Assembly: GCA_963761705.1 (NCBI GenBank) | Contig: CAVXHK010000004.1 | Coordinates: 124,001 to 188,000 of the forward strand | Length of the DNA stretch: 64,000 bases | From: CAVVKW01 sp963761705 | GTDB lineage: Bacteria > Verrucomicrobiota > Verrucomicrobiia > Chthoniobacterales > JAATET01 | Direction of reading: 5' to 3' | In this document: piece after piece, positions 1-8,760 of the stretch | Layout of the letters: the number at the start of each line of letters is the position of its first letter | Numbering within the stretch: the stretch's first letter is position 1 | Notes under the pieces: generated by a model | What the model saw: only the letters and a program-made list of their open reading frames with translations | What the model was told of the DNA's origin: nothing | Databases searched by the model: none | Program-made: the position numbers and the translations under genes

Positions 1-1
1 G

Positions 2-727
2 CAGCCGATGGAACTCGTGATGGACGTCTACGTCCGGTCGATGCGGGCGATGCATAACACGCTGCGGCAATATGATCCGACCGCTCGGACGTTCATCTCG
101 CTCACGCATTTTTGGACCGATCCCGCCGAGCCGGACTTCCGCCAATACCGACCGAGGGAGATGCTTGACCTGCTGGCTCAGATTGGCGAGGCCGAGGGCG
201 ATTTCGAATGGGGCGTTGCCTATCACCCGTATCCCGAGAGTCTGTTCGAACCCGCGACGTGGAACGACACGGCGGCGACGTTCGACTTCGATACCAAAAT
301 GATCACCCCGAAAAATATCGAAGTGCTGCCCGCTTACCTCGCCCAGCCGCGGTTTCTCTTCAGAGGACAAACCCCGCGCACGATTTTGTTGACCGAGCAG
401 GGCTACCACACGAAAGACGACTCGCCGGAGACTCAGGACATCCAAGCGGCTGCCTTCGTTTACACGTGGCACAAGATCAGGCCCCTTCCGACAATCGAAT
501 CGTTTTTGAACCACCGTTGGAAAGACCACCCCGGCGAGGGCGGACTGCGACTCGGGATCCGCGGGTTTCCAGCGCCACCGGAGAAACCGATGGGCGACAA
601 GAAGCGTTCGTGGGAAGTCTATCGCGCGCTCGACACGCCCGACGAGATGGATGAAACCGACTTCGCAAAGGACATCATCGGAACCAACAGATTCGAGGAA
701 ATTCCGCACGACGGCAAAATCGAGTGA
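2..727 (+). CDS. DUF5722-like protein, 5' end outside window
   Basis: The frame is already open at base 2, before the first Met at 8, so the N-terminal part lies outside the window and about 240 C-terminal residues are seen. They resemble DUF5722, a family frequent in Planctomycetes and Verrucomicrobia and thought to adopt a glycoside-hydrolase-like TIM barrel. Visible barrel-like pieces are VAYHPYPESLF, ILLTEQGYHTKDD and the end RSWEVYRALDTPDE. The Glu of LTEQG sits where clan-A hydrolases carry a catalytic Glu; that reading is inference. No partner gene is visible, because the next 680 bases look non-coding. The family is assigned from remembered similarity, and the substrate is unknown. 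Confidence 0.72.
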   Translation, partial: QPMELVMDVYVRSMRAMHNTLRQYDPTARTFISLTHFWTDPAEPDFRQYRPREMLDLLAQIGEAEGDFEWGVAYHPYPESLFEPATWNDTAATFDFDTKMITPKNIEVLPAYLAQPRFLFRGQTPRTILLTEQGYHTKDDSPETQDIQAAAFVYTWHKIRPLPTIESFLNHRWKDHPGEGGLRLGIRGFPAPPEKPMGDKKRSWEVYRALDTPDEMDETDFAKDIIGTNRFEEIPHDGKIE

Positions 728-1409
728 GCTGATTACGTAGAGGAATGACGAACCTCTTATTTACGTTTTGAGGATGAATTGGATGCCAAAAATCTAGGTT
801 CTTCGGCGTTTTGAGTGGGTAGCGGTGCCAATGTTGCTCTGCCCCCTTATGGGGCGACAGGCGATCCCCAACGCAACGCCCTCAATTTCAGCAGTTAAGG
901 GGTTGCGCCGGAGATCTCCTGTCGCCGGGAAGGGGTCAGCGCTTCGCGGACAGGTTGGATTACCTACTCCAAACAGCGAAGAACCAAAATCTATCGAGTT
1001 CGTCGCTTGAATCTCGTCCCCGTCCGGTTCGGCGAGATCAATTGGGAAGGCGGTATTCAATGACGGTTCGACATTGGACGATAGTTGCGTCGGGGATTCA
1101 GTCGTCGCGGGATACGACCCGGGAGTGCTCTGATCAGTCAAGTCCGATAGTTGGCAGGAGTATTTTATAGTCAGAGAGTTACATCAACTTTAAGATTCGA
1201 ATAAAATCAGAATGTTGAAAAATCAAGAAATTCTGGATACCTTCAATCACCGTGTTGGTCGGCCAATTCATCGACGAATTTCAGAAGCTCCCCGCTTACC
1301 CCTGGCTCGAAGAAGAGCAGACGAAAGTGGCGGACAGGGCGTTCCGTCGTGTCTATGCCGTGCAGGTTCGTCCGCAATACAAAGATGATCCTTTCTTGGC
1401 TGTTGTGCA
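728..1409. other. Gene-poor stretch before the giant recombinase
   Basis: Only short overlapping open frames on both strands, with no recognisable protein and no RNA gene. The last part (about 1217-1409) is open in the frame beginning with GTG at 1252. Its product (FIDEFQKLPAYPWLEEE, then KDDPFLAVVHWLL) could be the N-terminal part of the next gene in a shifted frame. The rest shows nothing I can name. Confidence 0.5.
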
Positions 1410-4400
1410 TTGGCTTCTGCGCCCCCGGACGCGCTGGCAAATTATGTTCTTGGAGACACTGATCAGAGTGAAGTAGCGCGGGGAATTCTTTACGTCCTCG
1501 GCTACCAAACTGAGGCACATGGCTACACGATTCCGCAGAGATCGGCGGTTGCGCTTATTGCTCGGAGACTCATGTGGATCTCGGGGACCGGCGTGAACGT
1601 TGCTAGCCGAAACAGCATCACCTCCCTCCTTTCGGGCCATGGAGTTTGGCGTGTTCCTCGTCCCGGTGTCTCTGCGCCAATTGCTGACAATACTCGTCAA
1701 GCCAGCACGGTTTTCAGGAATTGCCACAGGGCCACCGCGATGGATTTGATCGAAAAGTCCGTTCATTTTCTGGCCGGGCACGATGTTTTCAGCGGTGCTT
1801 TTGATGAAGAACAGATGGACGTCGCCAAAGATCGGGACCTCGAATTCTCACTCAGCTTCTACGGAGATCGCGTAGGCTTTGGCGTCGATCAAGTTCGAGG
1901 CGCTGATGATTCTCCCGGAAAAAAGTCGCCGCTGGCACGCGTTCATGCAGTCAACGCAGCGGTGACAAGCTTTCTGGCGCCGGATCCCCGCGGCTTGCTG
2001 GCAGCAAAGCATCTCCTTGAAGCTGCTCGAAATTCGACTCGTCAATTGCAGGCAAAATTCCCGATTCGGGACGGACGGATGCGCTATCGCTCGGCGAGGC
2101 TGCTTGCAGGCGCAGTCTCGGCTTTGACCGGCGTCCCGCTTGAGCAAGTAGTCAATATTGCGTTGTTTCCCCCAGAATCGATTGAGGCCGGATTTCGAGC
2201 ATTTCAAGCGTCCGGAAATGAAGAGTCGCGAAGGATCATTGGATTTTTAGCATCTTGGGCCGAGCTAGGATCGCTACGAATGCCGTGTTTTCAGAACGGA
2301 TTGGACACTAAGTTCGAGCCATTCTTCTTGGTGCTCTTCATCGGACCATCCGGAAATCCTGGTTTCAAAAGCCGTATAGCAGATCAATATATTGTCGCTC
2401 CGCTACCATTTCTTTCTCAGTTGATCCATCAGGTCCGGGATTTGGTTGGTCAGGGAGCAACCGAGACATTCGCGACCACTATCAGTGGGGATTCTCTTGG
2501 GAAGATCAATGGGGATTCTCTAGGGAAGATTCGCTACGGTTTGGTCAAAAGTGTTCCAAATCCCTACGGCGAAGCGTCTCCGCACTGGCGGCACCAAATT
2601 TTCCAACGGTTCATCACCTTGCCCCACTCGGGATTTGTCTACGCGGCTGCTGTCGAGTGTGGGATCCCCCCGCCAGTCTTGTCATTGATGATCGGACGAC
2701 CATACGGCCCTTGGCGCGCAAGCCTCAACTACGCCTGTGTTTCTGCCGAGACGATTGCAGCAGCATTCGTGGCGGTGCAAAGCGTTCTATTCGGCGAGAC
2801 GGGTATCTCCCGTTCGACGCGCATAACCGTTGCGAAAAATATGCCAGTCGGCGCAGGTTTGCTTCGGGATCGGCAGATTGGCCCTCCGGGTCTACCGACG
2901 CTCGAAGAGCTAGGTCCGGTCGGCCAAATGGCAGCAAAAACTTGCGATTGGCTTCCAATCAAAGCGGCGCAGACGGATCGTTTGATCCGGATCTTTGGGC
3001 GCAGATACTCATCAGAAATTCCCAATCCAGCGAACCACTTGATTGATGAGCAAAAGGTTTTTCGTTTCGAAGACAAGAATCTGGGTGGACGCGCATTTCC
3101 CCGGCTGCTCCCAGTCCCAGAAGACCTGAGGCGGTTTCTCGCTGAAGGCGATTGGTCATTCGGTCCAAGTAGGATTGGAGTTCCGAAATCTGCTAAACAA
3201 GAGGTCGAACGAATCCGGGCGTTCAGAGGAGATCGGAACGGCGGACGTAAGGCATTCTATTCGGAGTGTCTAGCTCGCGGCCTTGGGGATGAAATGATTT
3301 CATTCCTGTTCGGCCACGGGTTCGCTTTGACCAAAGCCTTGGGGCCGATCTCTCCGTTGCCGTGGTGTTGGTTTCTTTTCGAGGCACAAGGCGTGGTCGA
3401 TCAGGTCGCTCAGCAGGCAGGTTTGAAAGCTTCGATTGATCGCTTGAAACCCCCGTCTGTTCACCAACTCAAGCGAGCGAAACTCGCTGAAGCGGGAAGT
3501 AAATCGAAAGAACGGAAGATTTTGAGTTGGGCCGAATTACCCGGCACAATCCAACACTTGCCGATTCCTAAGGCAGACGAGCTTGAGTTTCTCAAGTCGT
3601 TGTTGAATGTAATCGAAACGTCGTGGAACGAATTCCGCAGACATCCTGAGCAACTCAAAAAAGTTCTCTATCTACTTCTAATTCTCGGAGGAGTTCCGCT
3701 GAACCATGTCCAAGCCTACGTTCGATATCTTCGCGGGAATTCAGTCGTGCGAAGTAAGATAAGCGGAAAGGCGGCTTATTTCGTGATTTTTCCAATCCCC
3801 CAACAAGACCAAGGACTGGGTCTGGTGCCTCTACGATTGTCAGACCGAATCGGCCGACTGCTGTTTCTGACTCTGCGATGCATCTACGTCGGAGAAAGAA
3901 AGAATAGGGCTATTGCTGCGGACAAGTGTCGCTTCGAGCATCGAATTGTTTTGCGGGGGTTCAATCGTCACGGAGACGATGAAATGATTCGCTTCGCAAG
4001 ATCGCTGGTCCGTCGATGTTCAGATGTTCGCACCGAGGTGTGGGTGCGTAATGTGCTGACCACAGGATCCAAGTTCTTAGCGCGATCCCGTTTTGGAGGA
4101 TTAATCTTCGGATCATTGAGCGGTCGAGGAATCAAGCCCTGCAACTTTTTCGATATCCAAGATCTGTTTTTTCAAGTTTTTGGGGCGGGAGTATTGCTCA
4201 CAACGGTCACCGGAGGCATTTGGAAGAATGTTTTTCTTCCGGGACCGCGAGATATTTCGAAATATCGGAGCTATCAAAGAATGGTGAACTCCAGTGGACG
4301 CGGACGCCCATCCACCGCGCAGTTTCCGGCAATGGGGCTGTGTTCAATTGAAGGATTGACAGAGTATTTCCGGGGCGCTCATCGCTTTCCAGATTCGGGC

Positions 4401-5249
4401 CAAATCTGCAAGCAAATCGAATACTTTGGCTGCTACACGTCCAAGGCAGCCAGCAATAACGGGTCTCCCGAATATCGAAGAAGCTCGCTGTCAACAGCTC
4501 GTCTGATCATGAAATCCCTCCGAAACCAGGGAAAGCTGTTCACCGGTCGTGCAGAACACCTGTTGTGGCCTCGACACACTCTGCTGTTCCTCGAAAAATT
4601 CGAAGAAATTTTGGCGAAATCTGCGAAGCCGGACCAGAAGCGTTCTGCGCTTTGGTGGGCAACTTTAGCTTTATTAGTTGGGTGTCGGGCAAATGAGGCT
4701 GCATTGATTCTAGAGCAGCATATCGATAGTCTGGCGAATCCGAGGATTGTCCGCATCAACGGAAATAAAACCGATGCAGCGTCCCGCACCGTCCATCTTG
4801 GATTGTTCAGCTCGGATCCGGTCGGGGAGGCGCTGCTCGAAAGATTCTTGATTCAAGGTAATGGGCGTTGGATTCCCGCTGATCGCAACTTCCCGATCAG
4901 AGGAGAGGCATTCCAGCGGAGCGTAAACGAATGGGTCCATGAAGCCTACAATGTTGTCCGGGCGGACCTCGGTATGTCAGAGACATCGTTCACGTTCACG
5001 CTTCAGAGCCTGCGCCACGCGTGCGCGTTTCGGGCCGTTCAACAAGCGATCTATCGCGCACTATGGACAGGCACGTTGTGGATTCAGCTCGCTTCCGTCA
5101 GTCAGGCGCTTGGGCATCAGTCGATGGTCACCACCCTCTCAAGCTATCTCGGGACTTCCATGCTTTGCCTAAAATGGCCCTCACTGAGAGGCGACTCGGA
5201 AGGATACACGCCGTTAGGGAGTCCTCTGCCAGATCTTCTGGAGCGTTGA
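1410..5249 (+). CDS. Giant tyrosine-recombinase-like protein (1279 aa)
   Basis: The C-terminal ~200 residues have the tyrosine recombinase layout: Arg I in LLVGCRANEAAL, a beta-hairpin Lys in GNKTDAASRTVHL, box II LQSLRHACAFRAV around residue 1202, then ALGHQSMVTTLSSYLG with His 1236 and candidate Tyr 1246. The usual His of HxxR is Gln (1199), so activity is uncertain. Ordinary family members have 180-450 residues. The first 1000 residues are unassigned but hold two stretches that look like degenerate C-lobes: about 390-445 (PHWRHQIFQRF, then a Gly-Arg and Tyr) and 605-655 (GGRKAFYSECLARG, then LFGHGF). The start is TTG because an in-frame stop lies at 1386. Coding that may belong to this protein continues upstream in another frame, so the 5' end may be frameshifted. 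It probably belongs to an integrated element together with the integrase at 5693. Confidence 0.75.
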   Translation: MASAPPDALANYVLGDTDQSEVARGILYVLGYQTEAHGYTIPQRSAVALIARRLMWISGTGVNVASRNSITSLLSGHGVWRVPRPGVSAPIADNTRQASTVFRNCHRATAMDLIEKSVHFLAGHDVFSGAFDEEQMDVAKDRDLEFSLSFYGDRVGFGVDQVRGADDSPGKKSPLARVHAVNAAVTSFLAPDPRGLLAAKHLLEAARNSTRQLQAKFPIRDGRMRYRSARLLAGAVSALTGVPLEQVVNIALFPPESIEAGFRAFQASGNEESRRIIGFLASWAELGSLRMPCFQNGLDTKFEPFFLVLFIGPSGNPGFKSRIADQYIVAPLPFLSQLIHQVRDLVGQGATETFATTISGDSLGKINGDSLGKIRYGLVKSVPNPYGEASPHWRHQIFQRFITLPHSGFVYAAAVECGIPPPVLSLMIGRPYGPWRASLNYACVSAETIAAAFVAVQSVLFGETGISRSTRITVAKNMPVGAGLLRDRQIGPPGLPTLEELGPVGQMAAKTCDWLPIKAAQTDRLIRIFGRRYSSEIPNPANHLIDEQKVFRFEDKNLGGRAFPRLLPVPEDLRRFLAEGDWSFGPSRIGVPKSAKQEVERIRAFRGDRNGGRKAFYSECLARGLGDEMISFLFGHGFALTKALGPISPLPWCWFLFEAQGVVDQVAQQAGLKASIDRLKPPSVHQLKRAKLAEAGSKSKERKILSWAELPGTIQHLPIPKADELEFLKSLLNVIETSWNEFRRHPEQLKKVLYLLLILGGVPLNHVQAYVRYLRGNSVVRSKISGKAAYFVIFPIPQQDQGLGLVPLRLSDRIGRLLFLTLRCIYVGERKNRAIAADKCRFEHRIVLRGFNRHGDDEMIRFARSLVRRCSDVRTEVWVRNVLTTGSKFLARSRFGGLIFGSLSGRGIKPCNFFDIQDLFFQVFGAGVLLTTVTGGIWKNVFLPGPRDISKYRSYQRMVNSSGRGRPSTAQFPAMGLCSIEGLTEYFRGAHRFPDSGQICKQIEYFGCYTSKAASNNGSPEYRRSSLSTARLIMKSLRNQGKLFTGRAEHLLWPRHTLLFLEKFEEILAKSAKPDQKRSALWWATLALLVGCRANEAALILEQHIDSLANPRIVRINGNKTDAASRTVHLGLFSSDPVGEALLERFLIQGNGRWIPADRNFPIRGEAFQRSVNEWVHEAYNVVRADLGMSETSFTFTLQSLRHACAFRAVQQAIYRALWTGTLWIQLASVSQALGHQSMVTTLSSYLGTSMLCLKWPSLRGDSEGYTPLGSPLPDLLER
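2487..2534 (+). repeat. 24-bp tandem duplication inside the giant recombinase gene
   Basis: Two adjacent 24-base units (2487-2510 and 2511-2534) share a 20-base core with one mismatch. In the protein they read GDSLGKIN then GDSLGKIR, an in-frame 8-residue duplication. It lies in the unassigned N-terminal region and does not break the frame. Confidence 0.85.
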
Positions 5250-5692
5250 TGACAGTTTTCAGAGTAACCAAATCACCGCTTTGATCGGTTCTCTCCCGAT
5301 CTAGTCAGCGTTTGCAACTCGCCCTCGATCTGAAAGCGTCAACGGCGCCCGCTATTTGTTTCGGTTGAACCGTCAGATGAACAATCCATTGGGTTGAAAG
5401 TCAAATCCGGAGAACACCGGATTGCCTCCAGCGGGGAATCGATCGCTACCTTCGCGCACCGCGAAACGGTTGCGCGAGAGGTTTGAACCCATTCTGAGTT
5501 GCGCGTTTGCCGTAGAACACGAAAGTCGCTTCGGGTATTCCGCGAAGCGGGGAGGAGGCTGTGGTTACGTTCCGGCGAGGCTTCGCTCAAAGTGCAGGAA
5601 AAGTATTCAAAAAAAGGCTCTGCTGAAGGTCCGCTGAGTTTCCGTGCACGCAAGCGCGAAAGCTCCGAGGAGCGTCTCAGTATCTTGGTGAT
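5250..5692. other. Spacer between the two recombinase genes
   Basis: About 440 bases with no convincing gene. Open frames here are extensions or shadows of the flanking recombinase genes. No inverted repeat or attachment-like duplication was noticed, although one would be reasonable between two recombinase genes. Confidence 0.4.
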
Positions 5693-6292
5693 ATGTATTG
5701 CGGAGCACGCCCCTTTGAAAGCCAGGACGAAACGATCCGATTTTTGGCGGCCATCGAAGGCACATTTCGTCGGCGGGATCGCGCCCTCGTAACTCTGGGC
5801 CTCTACTCCGGATTGAGAGTCGCGTCGGCGCTCAGTCTTCAAGTGGGGGATGTCTATGACGGTCGTCGATTCCGAAAAACGATCCGAGTCGCACGTAAAG
5901 CCATGAAAGGGAAGCGGGCCAGCTTCGTAATTCCTCTGCATCCACGCGCTGCGATTGCGATCGGTCGGTGGATGGTCGAGTTGCGTCGCCGTGGGATCAA
6001 CCTCGACCCTCACCTTCCCATCTTTCTCAGTCGCCAGCGCGGCCACGCAATGACGGTGCGCATGGCTCAGACGATGATTGCCAAAGCCGTCAAGAAAGCA
6101 GGATTAGCGTCAGGGCTTTCCTCTCACTCGTGGCGAAAAACCTTTGCCATTCGGATCTACGAGGGAAGCGGGCATTGCCTAATGACGGTGGCGGAAGCGT
6201 TGGCGCATGGATCGTCCGATTTGAGGACCACCGCGAGATATCTCCGGTTCAGGCTCACTGAAAAGGCGGACCAGGCAATTTTGAATCTATGA
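5693..6292 (+). CDS. Compact tyrosine recombinase / phage-type integrase
   Basis: The 199-residue protein is little more than a catalytic domain, with all signature residues visible. These are Arg 42 (LYSGLRVASALSLQVGDV), a Lys near 72-74 (MKGKRASF), His 145 and Arg 148 (SSHSWRKTF), His 172 (ALAHGSSDL) and nucleophile Tyr 183 (TTARYLRF). No N-terminal arm- or core-binding domain is present, so DNA recognition may depend on a partner. ATG at 5693 is the first start in frame. Its stop overlaps the ATG of the next gene by 4 bases, so the two are probably translated together. It likely catalyses excision or integration of the surrounding island, or rearrangement of a local cassette. It differs clearly from the giant recombinase upstream. 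Confidence 0.85.
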   Translation: MYCGARPFESQDETIRFLAAIEGTFRRRDRALVTLGLYSGLRVASALSLQVGDVYDGRRFRKTIRVARKAMKGKRASFVIPLHPRAAIAIGRWMVELRRRGINLDPHLPIFLSRQRGHAMTVRMAQTMIAKAVKKAGLASGLSSHSWRKTFAIRIYEGSGHCLMTVAEALAHGSSDLRTTARYLRFRLTEKADQAILNL

Positions 6293-6657
6293 ACACAAAC
6301 CCAACCCCGCGAAAGCACATCACTCAGGCCCATCGGTATCACACTTTGTCGCCCGGGCACCCGCAAAGACCTCAACCCCTGCGTCGTGATCAACTGGGCC
6401 GATGGATTTTCTCCGACGGCTCGCACGTTGCTTACGATGCGACTGGCCAGCCCATTTTTGGCCGTTACCACGAGGGAGAATGGGCGGCTCAGGAAATTTC
6501 CGCGCGAGATCTCGGTCGGGCGGATCGCCTCGAGCGTCGGAAAATGCGTCCGGAGTTTCTTCGCGCTACGGCGAAGTATCCATGGCGGATTCGCGAAGCC
6601 TACCGCAACGGCTTTTTTTCTATCGCGCCTTGGCAACCAGGTGCATGCCCGGGGTGA
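6289..6657 (+). CDS. Small basic protein coupled to the integrase
   Basis: A 122-residue protein whose ATG overlaps the integrase stop in an ATGA junction, which suggests translational coupling. It is rich in Arg, His and Pro at the N-terminus (TPRKHITQAHRYH). The middle, LGRWIFSDGSHVAYDATG then QPIFGRYHEGEW, looks like a short beta-repeat. The C-terminus is basic (DRLERRKMRPEF). I recognise no family. Its position and charge would suit a DNA-binding or directionality partner for the domain-poor integrase, but that is inference only. The reading frame overlaps a long spurious N-terminal extension of the next gene, and the coupling favours this one. Confidence 0.6.
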   Translation: MNTNPTPRKHITQAHRYHTLSPGHPQRPQPLRRDQLGRWIFSDGSHVAYDATGQPIFGRYHEGEWAAQEISARDLGRADRLERRKMRPEFLRATAKYPWRIREAYRNGFFSIAPWQPGACPG

Positions 6658-6676
6658 GGGAGGGCAACTGGTAAGA

Positions 6677-7336
6677 ATGAGTCCGGTATCTTCCACTATG
6701 AACGAAAATACCAATTATGACCTCAAAGCATTATACCGAAAGTTGCTGCGGAAATTCCATCCCGACATGACGACGGATCCAGAGCGTAAAATCGAGTATG
6801 GCGAGCTGACGAAAGGAATTATCGATGCGTATAAGAACAGCGACTTCGATGCGCTGAAGCTGATTGAAATTATGGGCCTAGCGTATCACTCGCCCAATCC
6901 GCCAGATACGTCTGCTGACGTGGATTATAGCCCGCCGCACTCTGTTTGGCGCCGCGTTCGGGAAAGCGTTTGGTGGGCGTTGCTCAATCCATATGGGCTG
7001 TCCGGCGCTCTACGCGAGTGGAATCACAATGGCCGTTTCTACAATTCTGTCGCCTTGGCGGGCGGTGTGGCTTGGACGTGGCTGGTTATCGAAATTTGGA
7101 TCGGAATTGGCGATCTGTCGCGGTGGTTGCAGCAGGCTGGGTTCAGTCATGAGGGACCGGTAGGGTTTGCTTTGGTAGTCGTTCGCGGCGTCTTGATTTT
7201 GGGGGCATTTCGAGTGGTCGTCCCAGTTGCGATCGTCGCATTTCAATGCGGTCTTGTGATGGCAGTGGGCGTGGTCGCGTGCTGGGTCGCCTCGGTGGTT
7301 CTTGGAGCGTTCACCCCTATCTCGCGGCGGTTGTGA
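6677..7336 (+). CDS. J-domain membrane protein
   Basis: Starting at ATG 6677 (Shine-Dalgarno-like GGGAGGG about 15 bases upstream) or ATG 6698, the protein has 219 or 212 residues. Residues 13-60 resemble a J-domain: YDLKALYRKLLRKFHPD places the diagnostic His-Pro-Asp at 28-30, followed by a helix (KIEYGELTKGIIDAYKNS). J-domains stimulate Hsp70 ATPase. The C-terminal half is hydrophobic, with about three membrane segments (ALAGGVAWTWLVIEIWI; VGFALVVVRGVLILGAF; VVPVAIVAFQCGLVMAV). It would therefore be a membrane-anchored DnaK recruiter. The longer frame starting at 6386 is probably not translated there, because its N-terminal part is a shadow of the gene at 6289. No DnaK gene is nearby. Confidence 0.75.
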   Translation: MSPVSSTMNENTNYDLKALYRKLLRKFHPDMTTDPERKIEYGELTKGIIDAYKNSDFDALKLIEIMGLAYHSPNPPDTSADVDYSPPHSVWRRVRESVWWALLNPYGLSGALREWNHNGRFYNSVALAGGVAWTWLVIEIWIGIGDLSRWLQQAGFSHEGPVGFALVVVRGVLILGAFRVVVPVAIVAFQCGLVMAVGVVACWVASVVLGAFTPISRRL

Positions 7337-7513
7337 AAGTCGTCTTCGCCGCTTTCGCCGTATTGCTTGCCTGGAAGTATCTCGCCGAAAGTGATGAGGA
7401 CTGATTAGAGGAGAGTCGTTCGATCACAATTGAGCATGTAGCCGAACCCGCAACTCGTTACACAGACAGACAAGTTGCGATTCCAAAATGAGGTTTTCGA
7501 GGCAAACGCCCGG

Positions 7514-8041
7514 TCATCTGCGAGTCCGCCGGAGCGAGATGTCGAAATCTGGATCGACGATGGCGAAGTGTGGCCCGGTGGCGGTGACTTTAAACCTGCC
7601 GCGGATGGTGATCCTGCGCTTTCTGACGATGAACTCGATCGTTCCAGCCGACTCGGTTCCGATCCAGTTTTTCCTTTCAACCTTGGCGACAATGCGACGT
7701 TTTCCTTGCCGCCACCATTTTCCGTTTCCTTGCGAATCGATATATTCGGTCGGATCTCCCTGATACACGACGATCTTTCGATTTGGCGACAAGGTCGTAG
7801 TGACTGTCCTATGTGCGCGGTCCGATTCGGGCCCCTCCGGCTGGTAACTGTATTTTTCTTCAAACTCGATAGCTCCTCCAGATTCGCGGACTGAGACCTT
7901 GGTTGCGTATGACTCAGGTCCGTCGAATCTGTAGTCAGTCCGAGTTCCGAACCAATTCCCCGTGGCAATTGATATGGGTTGTGCCGTCGCGATGGAGATT
8001 CCGCAGAGGATGGTCAAAAGTGCAGCAGTAGTGGTTTTCAT
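7514..8041 (-). CDS. Secreted protein of unknown function
   Basis: The start chosen is the ATG at 8041, because it gives a clear signal peptide (MKTTTAALLTILCGISIATA, cleavage near Ala-20). The longer open frame upstream lacks this. The mature ~155 residues are beta-rich and highly charged (WFGTRTDYRFDGPE, FEEKYSYQPEG, NGKWWRQGKRR, RRITIRGRFKVTATG), compatible with a small periplasmic or surface beta-barrel or sandwich. No family is recognised. It lies 7 bases after the membrane protein gene at 8049 and is the distal member of a three-gene set read away from the XRE regulator at 8860, so it is probably under that regulator's control. Confidence 0.65.
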   Translation of the reverse strand: MKTTTAALLTILCGISIATAQPISIATGNWFGTRTDYRFDGPESYATKVSVRESGGAIEFEEKYSYQPEGPESDRAHRTVTTTLSPNRKIVVYQGDPTEYIDSQGNGKWWRQGKRRIVAKVERKNWIGTESAGTIEFIVRKRRITIRGRFKVTATGPHFAIVDPDFDISLRRTRR

Positions 8042-8048
8042 AGATGTG

Positions 8049-8345
8049 TTAGGTTGCTGTGTTGGCAGGGCTGTTCTTGGAGGAGCGGTCTGGAAGGAGG
8101 CGGACAATGAGCCCTCCGACGAGGAAAATGAGTCCAGTCGCTCCCCAGAATGCGCTATGGCCCCTCGCGCGAGCGACGACCGCGAGGCCGCCGAGGTAGA
8201 GACCTAGTCCGATCAGCGCGAGGATTGCGAAGACTGTGCTGACTCCCGTTCCTCCTGAGAGACCGAGCGCGCCACCGATGAAATTGGGCACGATGAGAAG
8301 TAGCAAGCCGAGGACGATAAGGGTTTTTGAAGTGTTGTTTTTCAT
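8049..8345 (-). CDS. Small inner-membrane protein
   Basis: Started at ATG 8345 (MKNNTSKTLIVLGLLLL), giving 98 residues with three predicted membrane helices: LIVLGLLLLIVPNFIGGALG, TVFAILALIGLGLYLGGLAV and AFWGATGLIFLVGGLIV. A short polar tail ends in LPDRSSKNSP. It is the middle gene of the set 8719-7514, with 14 bases to the upstream lipoprotein gene and 7 bases to the downstream secreted protein gene. No family is recognised. The upstream Met of the longer frame would add ten polar residues inside the intergenic spacer, so it was not used. Confidence 0.6.
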   Translation of the reverse strand: MKNNTSKTLIVLGLLLLIVPNFIGGALGLSGGTGVSTVFAILALIGLGLYLGGLAVVARARGHSAFWGATGLIFLVGGLIVRLLPDRSSKNSPANTAT

Positions 8346-8359
8346 GGATATATCAGTTG

Positions 8360-8719
8360 TTAGTCGAGGTCCCACGTTATGCTGCCCCGGTCGGTATAGA
8401 CCGTGACGGTTAGCGCCTTTACGCCGAGGGGGTTGTCGAGAGCGAACCCATCGCCGGGCTCGAGGGTGGTCGGCGTGAATTCTCGTTTTCGTGGGTCGTA
8501 GAGCACTCGGGTCAGCTCGAAATCGTCGTTCACGACAACACGCTGGATCGTAATTGGGCGTTTCTCTCGATTCTGAAAGGAGAACGAAATCGGCGTCCCG
8601 AAGAGCGTGACACCGTTCAATTCAATGTCGGGTCCGGCAAGGTTGCAGCCGTTCGCGAGAGTTCCGATTACCAGAATTGCAGTCGCGGTCTTCAGCCTCC
8701 GGTAGACTTGCGCTGTCAT
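8360..8719 (-). CDS. Small lipoprotein
   Basis: With the ATG at 8719 the protein has 119 residues and a lipoprotein signal: basic MTAQVYRRLK, hydrophobic TATAILVIGTL, then ANGC with Cys-25 as lipidation site. The mature part is beta-strand rich (ELNGVTLFGTPISFSFQNRE, RPITIQRVVVNDDFELTR, ALTVTVYTDRGSITWDLD), suggesting an immunoglobulin-like or small barrel fold. It is the first gene of the three-gene set divergent from the XRE regulator. The alternative Met at 8770 would put the start codon inside the proximal palindrome at 8761-8778, which supports the shorter start. The function is unknown. Confidence 0.65.
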   Translation of the reverse strand: MTAQVYRRLKTATAILVIGTLANGCNLAGPDIELNGVTLFGTPISFSFQNREKRPITIQRVVVNDDFELTRVLYDPRKREFTPTTLEPGDGFALDNPLGVKALTVTVYTDRGSITWDLD

Positions 8720-8760
8720 CTTTCCGTTGCTCCAGAGCGTAACTATCGTTCGTTTGATGG

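Noticed and set aside
10..7336. Integration of the accessory island into tRNA-Pro
   Set aside because: The tRNA lies more than 2 kb from the island and is complete, and I found no duplicated tRNA 3' end on the far side, so the link is unsupported.
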